From: DASRCB01 sp035653295
GTDB taxonomy: Bacteria; Acidobacteriota; Terriglobia; Bryobacterales; Bryobacteraceae
DNA length: 7,880 nt
Direction of reading: 5' to 3'
NCBI GenBank assembly: GCA_035653295.1
Contig: DASRCB010000328.1
Location: forward strand, 1-7,880
The translations under genes and the position numbers were made by a program. The notes under the pieces are model-generated. The model worked only from the letters and a program-made list of their open reading frames with translations. It made no database searches and had not been told where the DNA came from. Below, in pieces: positions 1 through 7,316 of the stretch (position 1 is its first letter; every line of letters starts with the position of its first letter).

Positions 1-3000
1 CTGGTCTCTTGTACCTGTTGCACAGCACCGCCGCGGATCTGCTGTTTGTGATTGCCGTCCGGCCGGACGCACCGTCGCCGATCGTCCCCCTTGCCCTGAC
101 GAACGCTCTTCTTGGAGTTGACGCGCCGGCGGTTCTGATCCTGGGGGGCATTCTGAGCGGGCTCAGCCTTGAGAACGCCGGAGCAGGATTGTATTTCAAC
201 CTGCGCTGGCTTCTTCCCACGCTGCCGGACCCCTACGCCGCTACGTTCGATCTGACGACAATCCCGGAGCAGGCGCCGCCTTCCGTCGGCACCCTTCTCG
301 CCCAGATCACCTGGGCTGGCGGCACATCGGATCCTTCGCTGGGCTATGTGCTCCTGCCGCCTCCCCAGGGCTCCTCGGTGGTAGGCACTCCCTTCCCATC
401 GTCGATTGCCCTTCGGGGCGGCGCAAACGATCTGGTCGCCGTGTCACGCGGCGCCATGCCTGCTCTGCTCGACCTTTCAACCAAAGTGGATCTCTTCGGT
501 GTTGCATTGGCGCCGGAGATCGGCAGACTGGCACAATCCGGAGGAAACCGCGATCAGGCGCCGGCGGACCCGAGCAACACCGCTCCCGCGCTCGCTCTCA
601 CCGGCATGAGCCTCGCCCTCAACAGCGCGCTCATCGCCACTTTCGCGCTGCCCCAGAGTTCGTGGGAACCGATGGAGTCGACCGATCCCGATGAGCCCGG
701 TCCGATCTTCTGCGAACCTGCATCGGACGGCTTTCCGCTGTTGATCTCGTCGCCCGACAGTCAGCGTCTGGTTCCGTTCAGCCCAGCCCCGGTGCTGACC
801 AGCAATATCGAAAACGTTGCAGCCGGACATCCGTTCGCCGCATTGTTCAGTCTGCCCTTCGGATTGAACGCGCTCATCATTGAGCCCAATCGCCACGTCG
901 CGACCAAATTCGGCCGAATCCCTTCCAGCTTCATCTTCTTCGGGGGGCAATTCCGTGAGAACAGGCCCTTATTCCTGGAATCCTTCGTGCCCAATCCTCC
1001 GGCCGGCACGCCGAAGCTCGGCGGCGCCGTGCAGCTCACCCTGAAGCCGACGTTTCCGGATCGGCCCGCTGCAATGTTCCAGGGCTTCACCGAGCCGGAT
1101 ACGTCGCATGGTCCCAACATCGGTCCGGCGCCCAATGGCTACGGGTATACCATCCTCGGCGCGATCAGCGGAGTGGGGACCATGTTCGACGGCCAGTTCG
1201 GATCGGGCGGGAAGCTGCCCGGCGTTCCCTTGCGCCGCATCGACTTCTCCGGCTACGGCTCCAGTATTTTCAGCGAGTGGAACAAGCCCGACGAGATCCC
1301 GGGAATCATCAAGGTACAGTTCGAGACCTCGATCGGACGCACCGGATACGAGGTCATTCAGGCCGCCAGCGTTATTTACCCGTACTGCATTCTCGTCGTG
1401 CGCACGGTAACCATGCAGCGCCAGAATGCGGGATGGGTCAAGCGCACCGACAGCGGCTGGCAGGCCGTTTCTCCGGGGCAGTTTCAGTTCCCCGCGGACG
1501 CCGCAAACACGCAGCTGCTTTGGGCCAACGCCGTGCATCCGGGCGCTCTCGCCGGCGCATTCAATGTTCGTAATATCCGCGATAATTTCGGCGGCGAACC
1601 GATCGTGGTGAATACGCCTTCCGGCTTTCAGTTCCGCAAGGTTTTATTTGACTCCGATTTGGGCGTGAATCCGAACCTCAATGTTGTGAGCGGTGGTTTC
1701 ACCGCGCCCATCCCCGGAGTGCCGAACCCGCCGGTTCTCACCGCCTCGCGCGACATGGAGGGCTGGGTCCAGATCCTTCCGATTGCGCAAACGCCCGATC
1801 CGGCCACCATGCAGCAGCTGTTCGCACAGATTGGCGCGCTAACCCCGGCGATCGCCTGCTCGATTGAAGCAGGCCGGTTCAACAACGTTCCGGGCACGAC
1901 GCTCCGCTCCTCGGCCTTCGAGGTCAACATCATAACGGAAGGCAACGCCGGAGCGACCGTGCCGGCTCTCGGCGTCGCCCTCCGCGGCGCTCCGCAGATT
2001 CCGCGCGGCGGCGGCTGGAGCCTCGGCCAGCGCAGGTACTCGGATCCCGCTCCTTCCGCGCTGCCGAATGATTTCCCTTTGCCTCTGGTGCAGCCCGCCG
2101 GCGTGAATGACTTCTGGTACCTGGCCGATGTCACCGACGTCCTCCAACTGACGCAGCCGGATAATTTCTACAGTCTGATGCACTCGACCGGCACGAATAA
2201 AGTGCTGTTCGAGTCGCCGCAGATCCCGACCGCCGGCGCGTCTCCCGGGATTCAGTTTCCGAAGCCCAGTCCGCCCGGACCGCCCAAGCCGGGCGCCGCG
2301 CCCACCAATCCGGGCTCCCCGAACCTCGGCGACATCGCGTCCATTCTCAACTCCACCGGCCTCTTCCCGGATGTCGCCAACGTTATCTCCCTGCTCCAGG
2401 GCACGATCGAGCAGATCAACACCATCGGACAGGGGTTCCAGTATTCAAAGACTTTCAATTTCGATCCGAATGAGAAAGTCACCATCGCCGATCTCGCAGG
2501 CATTCTCAACGTCGTGCTGCAATATGCCGACATCAGCCTCAATAATGCTAATCCAGCGTTCCCGGTTACGCCGGCGACTCTGAAGTACACCGTCGACTCC
2601 TCGGCCTCGCCGAGTTGGACCCTCAGCATTGGCCCGCTGTCGTTCGTGGTCACCATCCCGAAATTCAGCGCCGATCCCCTGCTGATCATCACCGGCGGAT
2701 TCTACGCAGACGAGCACACCAAAGCCGGGCTCACCAATCTGAACGTGCAGATGGGCAACGCGCTGAGCCTCATCAAAGATGTTTTCAGCGATCTTCAATC
2801 GATTGCGCAGTACCTGCCCGGTGGCGCCGGCGCGCAGCTCGATATTGCGCTGTCGAACGGCAAGCTCACGGTCACGGACACCTTCAGCATTGCCGATCTG
2901 CCTCTGGGCCTGGGCGATCTCACCGATGTCAGCCTGAACCTCAGTGTCGGCGTCCAGTTGCAGCCACTTTCCGTAGACTTCGCCATTGGCGTCGGCAGCC

Positions 3001-3500
3001 CCGACCATCCCTTCAACTGGATCGTTTCCCCGCTGGCCGGCAACGGCCTGATGGAGTTCGGCCTTCGAGCCAATCAGCCCTCGTTCGTGATTCAGGCCGG
3101 GATTGGTCTGGGCCTCGCAATCGATCTCGGAATTGCCTCCGGCTCGGCTTCGGTGACCATCGCGTTTCGGATTGACGCCTCTGGTAGCGAGATCATCCTG
3201 ATGGCAATCCTGAGCGGTCAGGCATCGGTCGACGTTCTCGATGGACTCGCCAGCGCTACCATCACGCTCACCGCGGCGCTCGGGTTCGGACTGAGCCTGT
3301 CGCCACCCCCGGTCAAGTTCACGCCGCCGCCCCCCTCACTGCCGAGCAGCATCACCCTCGGCCCGGAAACAATCACGCTGCTTGCATCGTGCTCGGTGGG
3401 AATTCACCTCAGCATCTGCTGGGTCGTGAGTGTCGACTGGGACGGCTCCTGGCAGTTTTCGCAATCGGTAACCACGCCGCAGATCACGGTCAACGTTTGA
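1..3500 (+). CDS. Large beta-rich uncharacterised protein, 5'-truncated by window edge (first of a gene pair)
   Basis: The frame is open from the left edge to a TGA at 3498-3500. The first candidate start inside is a TTG at 9-11, but the frame continues upstream of it and no ribosome binding site is visible, so the real start probably lies outside. A signal peptide therefore cannot be judged. Numbering from the TTG gives 1163 residues. About 20 Lys and 5 Cys are visible; A, G, L, P and S dominate. Regions: residues 1-400 are mixed beta-like sequence. Residues 410-525 hold the best motif block (FSGYGSSIFSEW 413-424, YEVIQ 447-451, VVRTVTMQR 463-471, H510-P-G, NVRNIRD 519-525). A Pro-rich linker spans about 750-775. 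Residues 790-1095 show long alternating hydrophobic strands with DHPFNW at 999-1004 and a Gly-rich LAIDLGIASGSAS stretch near 1036-1048. A second Pro-rich stretch is at 1098-1114, followed by a short C-terminal beta segment. I recall similar large hypothetical proteins elsewhere, and the C-terminal third reminds me of DUF6603-type proteins, but this is unverified. No catalytic motif is seen. Function unknown. Confidence 0.9.
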   Translation, partial: GLLYLLHSTAADLLFVIAVRPDAPSPIVPLALTNALLGVDAPAVLILGGILSGLSLENAGAGLYFNLRWLLPTLPDPYAATFDLTTIPEQAPPSVGTLLAQITWAGGTSDPSLGYVLLPPPQGSSVVGTPFPSSIALRGGANDLVAVSRGAMPALLDLSTKVDLFGVALAPEIGRLAQSGGNRDQAPADPSNTAPALALTGMSLALNSALIATFALPQSSWEPMESTDPDEPGPIFCEPASDGFPLLISSPDSQRLVPFSPAPVLTSNIENVAAGHPFAALFSLPFGLNALIIEPNRHVATKFGRIPSSFIFFGGQFRENRPLFLESFVPNPPAGTPKLGGAVQLTLKPTFPDRPAAMFQGFTEPDTSHGPNIGPAPNGYGYTILGAISGVGTMFDGQFGSGGKLPGVPLRRIDFSGYGSSIFSEWNKPDEIPGIIKVQFETSIGRTGYEVIQAASVIYPYCILVVRTVTMQRQNAGWVKRTDSGWQAVSPGQFQFPADAANTQLLWANAVHPGALAGAFNVRNIRDNFGGEPIVVNTPSGFQFRKVLFDSDLGVNPNLNVVSGGFTAPIPGVPNPPVLTASRDMEGWVQILPIAQTPDPATMQQLFAQIGALTPAIACSIEAGRFNNVPGTTLRSSAFEVNIITEGNAGATVPALGVALRGAPQIPRGGGWSLGQRRYSDPAPSALPNDFPLPLVQPAGVNDFWYLADVTDVLQLTQPDNFYSLMHSTGTNKVLFESPQIPTAGASPGIQFPKPSPPGPPKPGAAPTNPGSPNLGDIASILNSTGLFPDVANVISLLQGTIEQINTIGQGFQYSKTFNFDPNEKVTIADLAGILNVVLQYADISLNNANPAFPVTPATLKYTVDSSASPSWTLSIGPLSFVVTIPKFSADPLLIITGGFYADEHTKAGLTNLNVQMGNALSLIKDVFSDLQSIAQYLPGGAGAQLDIALSNGKLTVTDTFSIADLPLGLGDLTDVSLNLSVGVQLQPLSVDFAIGVGSPDHPFNWIVSPLAGNGLMEFGLRANQPSFVIQAGIGLGLAIDLGIASGSASVTIAFRIDASGSEIILMAILSGQASVDVLDGLASATITLTAALGFGLSLSPPPVKFTPPPPSLPSSITLGPETITLLASCSVGIHLSICWVVSVDWDGSWQFSQSVTTPQITVNV

Positions 3501-3503
3501 GGA
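3499..3503 (+). promoter_or_regulatory. Ribosome binding site of the second large gene, overlapping the upstream stop codon
   Basis: GAGGA starts inside the TGA stop of the first large gene and lies 4 nt before the ATG at 3508. The spacing is slightly short but usable. It fixes the ATG at 3508 as the start rather than the next in-frame ATG at 3538. Because ribosomes finishing gene 1 end on this site, it implies translational coupling and a fixed ratio of the two products (inference). Confidence 0.75.
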
Positions 3504-3507
3504 CAAT

Positions 3508-6500
3508 ATGGCGCTAAACGATCTTGAACTCAGCCTCATGGCCTTCCCCCAACGCTGGAACGGCGCGGCAGGAACACTCTCCCTCAACATCCTCATCCTG
3601 CCGGTTGGAGACCCCACAGCGCCGCTCGGCGGCGGACCGCAATTCGCCGGGACAGCAATCGACCTCGTGGTGAATGTCGCCTCCGGCCTCGACTCTCTGC
3701 CCACAACCGGCACGGTGCCGTCGTTCACGAAACCATACGTCGCGACACCGCCGCCCGTCGCTCCGGCGCTGTTTACATCGCTGTTCAACCAACTGGTCGC
3801 GAAAGGCATCACCGTGACCAGCGGTAAGGTAACCACCGCGCCGAAGAACCGCGCGCGAATCCTGAAGGCATTACCCGATAGCTTCAAACTCGCCGCTCCC
3901 TTTGAAAGCGCCCGCTCCGGCGACATCCGCGACGTCGATGGATTCGGTTGTTCGCTTCAGGGCCAGGCCCCCGGCGTGAACCCGGTTCTGCCCGGCCCGG
4001 ATAAGTCCATCGCCTGGGGACAGGTGCTCTCGTACGCTCTTCGACAGCCTGTTCTTGCCCAGGCGCTCGGCCTCATCTATCCGCTGACCCTGAACATCTC
4101 GCCGGCACTGCTCGCCGACGGCGGCTTTGTCTGGATCACCCTCGACACGGCGAATCCCGCCAATCCATGGGTCAATGACTTCACCGCGAACTCGGACACC
4201 GTCAAGTCGTATTCGGCCCGTATCCCGGCAGTGGACAACCTGAATCAGCGGCCGGTTTTTGCGGCCACTCTTTTCCCCGTCGTCGCTTCCGTGGATCCGC
4301 GCCTCGCCCAGGCGCAGTTCGAAGCCGAGCAATACGACGACGGCTTTGCGCAAATCGTCCACTCCAATCAGCCGGCCACCATCGACACTGCCACCCTCGA
4401 TTCCACGCAGATTGCGCCCGGAGCGGAGGCCGGCGTTCAGCTCGGATGGGATGACGTTCAGGTCACGGTATGGCTGAACAATCAGATCGATCTGCTGCGC
4501 GACCGCGTTTCCGGCGCCAGCACGGTTGCCGAAGCGCCGCTCGGCGTCCAGGGTTATCGCGTCGATGTACGCCCTGCCGGCGCGACGAAATGGCGCTCGC
4601 TCTGTCTGGTCAACGGCACTCTCCCGTTCGACACCACCACCGTCGGCGGGGGAGCAACCACGTCCATCAGCGGGAATGAATTCTGGATCGCGCCGGCGCC
4701 GATCCGTCCCAGTGCTGCGAACAATGCCGACAACCCTCTGCCGGGCTGGCTGCCGCTCTACTTCTCGCAATGGGCGGGATCGAGCCTCGTGCTCCCCGAT
4801 CCCATCGTGCAGCTTCTGGCGTTCGCCGTTTCCAACGTCGGGACCCCCCTGCCTCCGGCCACCCTGCCCAATCCGAATCCCGATCTCACGTCCGTGCCAA
4901 CCCTGCGATACGGGAATGCGTACGAATTCCGCGTGCGCCTCGTGGACCTGACCGGTGGCGGCCCCATCTCAACGGATCCCCCGTCCCATGCCGGCCCCGC
5001 TCCGATTACTCAGGTCAACTTCCGGCGTTATGTTCCGCCGAAGTCGCTCGAAGTGGAATCCTTTCCTGCCATTCCGCCTTTCCCGGCGCGGCCGCCCGCG
5101 GTTCGAACCATTCAAACGCTCTCGGTCCGTCGCCCCCGCATCAACTACCCGGAAGCCGTATTCGCGGGAGTGCCTGCCACCACGTTTAACCGGCCGAATC
5201 TGGACACCCTCATCCAGGATGCATGGGCCGCGGGCCGCGCCATTGGCCTGCCCGATCCCGATGTCGACCGCTTTGAAGTACGCGTGGAAGCGCACGTTCC
5301 GGCGCACGATACCGGCGATACCGGGTCACAGCCAGGCGACCTCGACGACCTCTTCCGAGTCGTCTATTCGTTGGAGATTCCGTTCCCGGCGGGAGATGAC
5401 CCGGCAGTGACCGTCACGCTGAACTACACCGATGGCGTTGATGATATCGCCACCATGTCAGCGCCCGCGCCGGGCACGGTCGTGCTTCCCATTCCAACCG
5501 CGCGCGATATTCGCGTCCGATTGTTTCCGAAAGCGGCCGACAAGCCGAACTATTACGGTAACGACGCAGCACGAACGGGGCTTCCCACCGACTACATCGT
5601 GCGCCAGGAAGCCGCCGCCGAACACGCCGTGTTCCCGAACAACCCGGAGACGGAGCTTCAGGCCTTTTACTTCCAGCCCGGCGCGAACATCATGCAGCTG
5701 CTTGCCCAGCAGCTCGGCCTCAGGCAGAACGGCCTCGCGCTGTCCGGAGCGGCCGGCGAGCGAACCGTGTTCGGAGCGTCCGGCCAGATTCGGCATAGTG
5801 TCTCCGCGGACGCGAGTTCGCTCACGTTTTCCAATGCGACGGAGCTGCTCGGCCAGTGGATCGTCGCACTCGTTTTCGATCTGGAGCGAGACTGGACCTG
5901 GGACGGATTTGCCACCCCCGCGCTCAGTTACAGCCTGGGCGGAGCGAATATCGGCTCCATTCCATTTCCGGCCGTCGTCGCCTCGGATGCGACCAGCACG
6001 CCCGGAGTGCCGCCCGACCGCACTCATACGCGCATCGTGTTTTTCGATGCCTTCAATCCGTCACCCGTGGCGCCCGCGTTCCCGCGGGAAGCCCACCTTC
6101 AGTACACGGTGAACGCATCGTTCGTTGCAGCCCCGTCGCAGCAATTCTCGTTATCCATCCGTCTGCCTATCACCACTCCTCCGGTGCAAACGCCGAGAAT
6201 CGTTTCCACCGGAATCGCCGAATCCCCGTATCATCACTCGGCCGATTACTCCTCGAGTTCACTGCGCAATCGGTATCTATGGATTGAGTTCGATCAGCCG
6301 CTTGCCGACAAAGATGATGACGCGTATTTCGGCCGCGTGCTCGCGTATGGACCCGATCCGCTGCTGGCGGGCTCGCTGCTCCCGCAGTTCGATCCATCCG
6401 CGATGCTGCCGGAAGCCGTGGAGCCGCCGCTGCCCATCGATCCCGAGCCGTTCCGCCGCATCTTTTCCGGACAATCGGCCGACGATTCCGGCCTCGCTGC

Positions 6501-7221
6501 CATGACCCAAATGGCGCCGGCCGAGCCGATCGGTCCCGGTAAATCGGGCACGTTGTTTCTGCTCCCGCTCCCGGCTGGCGTGACTGCCGACGATCTTGCT
6601 CTCTTCGGCTTCTGGACCTACGAGTTCCGCGTCGGCCACGCGCGGATGTGGTCCACCGCGCAGGGACGTTACGGCCGGCCGCTCCGTGTCAGTGGGCTCC
6701 AGCATCCAGCCCCGCATCTGATCTGCTCCGTGGAACGGGCGCCGGTCGGGGTCGGCGCCACCGCGCCTTATGCATTGACCGTATACAACGGAAACCGCCT
6801 CTATAATTTCGAGAATGGCGATCCTCAGACCAGCATCTGGTTCATGCTCTATACCCAGGTGCTCCAGTCGGACGGCGCCGCGCATCGCAACATTCTGCTG
6901 ACCCATGCCCGTGGCCGCACCGTCCGCGGAGCACAGGAAAATCCTCAGCACGGTCCCGCGCTCGGTCCGCGAGCCGCCGCGGTGTTCCCTGAAAAAAGCG
7001 TAGAGACGCTCCTGGCGCGTATTGGCCTGCCGAAAAACTCGCCGCTCAGTGTGCTCGCAGTTGAGGTCCTGCCGGGCCCGCTGAACGTTCCTGATCGGCT
7101 GAATCGGGATGTCGGCGGCGGGGATGCGTTCCTCAGCGGCGAGGATCCGCTCGGCAAAGGTCTCGGCCAGCGCCGGGTGCTGCGGACATCGCCTCTGACC
7201 GCGGTGCCGGCGATCTGCTGA
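3508..7221 (+). CDS. Large modular uncharacterised protein, complete, 1237 aa (second of the gene pair)
   Basis: A complete frame runs from ATG 3508 to TGA 7219-7221, 7 nt after the upstream gene. No signal peptide or clear membrane helix is visible: the N-terminus MALNDLELSLMAFPQRW is polar and leads into beta-like sequence. About 17 Lys and 4 Cys are present, an unusually low number. Modules in order: an N-terminal beta region (1-130); a candidate fibronectin-III-like region (about 307-500), with LGWDDVQVTVWL near 311-322, a G-Y-R-V-D strand, and YGNAYEFRVRLVDL before 485; an acidic Asp/Gly loop with a DTGDTG repeat (601-606); beta-rich sequence (700-890); and a motif-dense C-terminus. The C-terminal motifs are SPYHHSADYSS (906-916), RYLWIEFDQP (922-931), DAYFGRVLAYGPDP (938-951), PIDPEPFRRI (976-985), FRVGHARMWSTAQGRYG (1040-1056), QHPAPHL (1065-1071) and the terminal VLRTSPLTAVPAIC. 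From memory these blocks occur in hypothetical proteins of other bacteria. No enzyme signature is recognised; a structural or binding role is inference only. Confidence 0.93.
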   Translation: MALNDLELSLMAFPQRWNGAAGTLSLNILILPVGDPTAPLGGGPQFAGTAIDLVVNVASGLDSLPTTGTVPSFTKPYVATPPPVAPALFTSLFNQLVAKGITVTSGKVTTAPKNRARILKALPDSFKLAAPFESARSGDIRDVDGFGCSLQGQAPGVNPVLPGPDKSIAWGQVLSYALRQPVLAQALGLIYPLTLNISPALLADGGFVWITLDTANPANPWVNDFTANSDTVKSYSARIPAVDNLNQRPVFAATLFPVVASVDPRLAQAQFEAEQYDDGFAQIVHSNQPATIDTATLDSTQIAPGAEAGVQLGWDDVQVTVWLNNQIDLLRDRVSGASTVAEAPLGVQGYRVDVRPAGATKWRSLCLVNGTLPFDTTTVGGGATTSISGNEFWIAPAPIRPSAANNADNPLPGWLPLYFSQWAGSSLVLPDPIVQLLAFAVSNVGTPLPPATLPNPNPDLTSVPTLRYGNAYEFRVRLVDLTGGGPISTDPPSHAGPAPITQVNFRRYVPPKSLEVESFPAIPPFPARPPAVRTIQTLSVRRPRINYPEAVFAGVPATTFNRPNLDTLIQDAWAAGRAIGLPDPDVDRFEVRVEAHVPAHDTGDTGSQPGDLDDLFRVVYSLEIPFPAGDDPAVTVTLNYTDGVDDIATMSAPAPGTVVLPIPTARDIRVRLFPKAADKPNYYGNDAARTGLPTDYIVRQEAAAEHAVFPNNPETELQAFYFQPGANIMQLLAQQLGLRQNGLALSGAAGERTVFGASGQIRHSVSADASSLTFSNATELLGQWIVALVFDLERDWTWDGFATPALSYSLGGANIGSIPFPAVVASDATSTPGVPPDRTHTRIVFFDAFNPSPVAPAFPREAHLQYTVNASFVAAPSQQFSLSIRLPITTPPVQTPRIVSTGIAESPYHHSADYSSSSLRNRYLWIEFDQPLADKDDDAYFGRVLAYGPDPLLAGSLLPQFDPSAMLPEAVEPPLPIDPEPFRRIFSGQSADDSGLAAMTQMAPAEPIGPGKSGTLFLLPLPAGVTADDLALFGFWTYEFRVGHARMWSTAQGRYGRPLRVSGLQHPAPHLICSVERAPVGVGATAPYALTVYNGNRLYNFENGDPQTSIWFMLYTQVLQSDGAAHRNILLTHARGRTVRGAQENPQHGPALGPRAAAVFPEKSVETLLARIGLPKNSPLSVLAVEVLPGPLNVPDRLNRDVGGGDAFLSGEDPLGKGLGQRRVLRTSPLTAVPAIC
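5307..5324 (+). repeat. Perfect 9-bp tandem duplication inside the second large gene
   Basis: CGATACCGG occurs twice back to back (5307-5315 and 5316-5324). The unit is a multiple of three, so the frame is kept, and it encodes Asp-Thr-Gly twice (residues 601-606). It sits in a flexible acidic stretch that continues with D611, D613 and D614. It could be a recent slippage duplication in a surface loop. Confidence 0.7.
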
Positions 7222-7223
7222 AC

Positions 7224-7238
7224 GGCTGCGCGGCAGCC
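7224..7238 (+). terminator. Short perfect hairpin just after the gene pair; possible weak terminator
   Basis: GGCTGC, a 3-nt GCG loop and GCAGCC form a 6-bp perfect stem, starting 2 nt after the TGA of the second large gene. No T-run follows (the next bases are CTGATGCC), so it does not meet the intrinsic terminator pattern. It may instead protect the 3' end of the mRNA or be chance in GC-rich DNA. Confidence 0.3.
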
Positions 7239-7250
7239 CTGATGCCCTGT

Positions 7251-7271
7251 GGCGCCTCAGGCGTCAGCGCC
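7251..7271 (+). repeat. GC-rich imperfect inverted repeat in the intergenic gap
   Basis: GGCGC (7251-7255) can pair with GCGCC (7267-7271) across an 11-nt loop, and the odd palindrome GCCTCAGGC lies inside at 7254-7262. These are alternative short structures with no following T-run. Together with the hairpin just upstream they are the only structure in the 95-bp gap. Significance is doubtful. Confidence 0.25.
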
Positions 7272-7316
7272 CGGCATTAGTGTGGCGTAAGATTGGAGAT
7301 CGCCGGAAATCCATCG

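Noticed and set aside
9..11. TTG as the true start of the first large gene
   Set aside because: The frame continues upstream to the window edge and no ribosome binding site is seen in the available 8 bases. Truncation by the window is the simpler explanation.
3871..4770. 299-codon frame on the - strand opposite the second large gene
   Set aside because: It is Arg/Gly/Asp/Glu-rich with no domain pattern, lies wholly opposite a well-supported gene, and long antisense frames are expected in GC-rich DNA.
5432..6112. 226-codon + strand frame overlapping the second large gene in another frame
   Set aside because: It is extremely rich in Arg, Ser and Pro, as typical for a shifted read of GC-rich coding DNA. 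The main frame is continuous with strong motifs, so it is not a frameshift product.
6277..6951. 224-codon frame on the - strand
   Set aside because: It lies opposite the most motif-rich part of the second large gene, has Arg/Glu/Gly-rich composition, and has no recognisable domain.
7242..7280. 12-codon leader-like reading frame ahead of the synthetase gene
   Set aside because: It has no ribosome binding site, no run of a single regulatory amino acid and no attenuator hairpin with T-run after it; probably chance.
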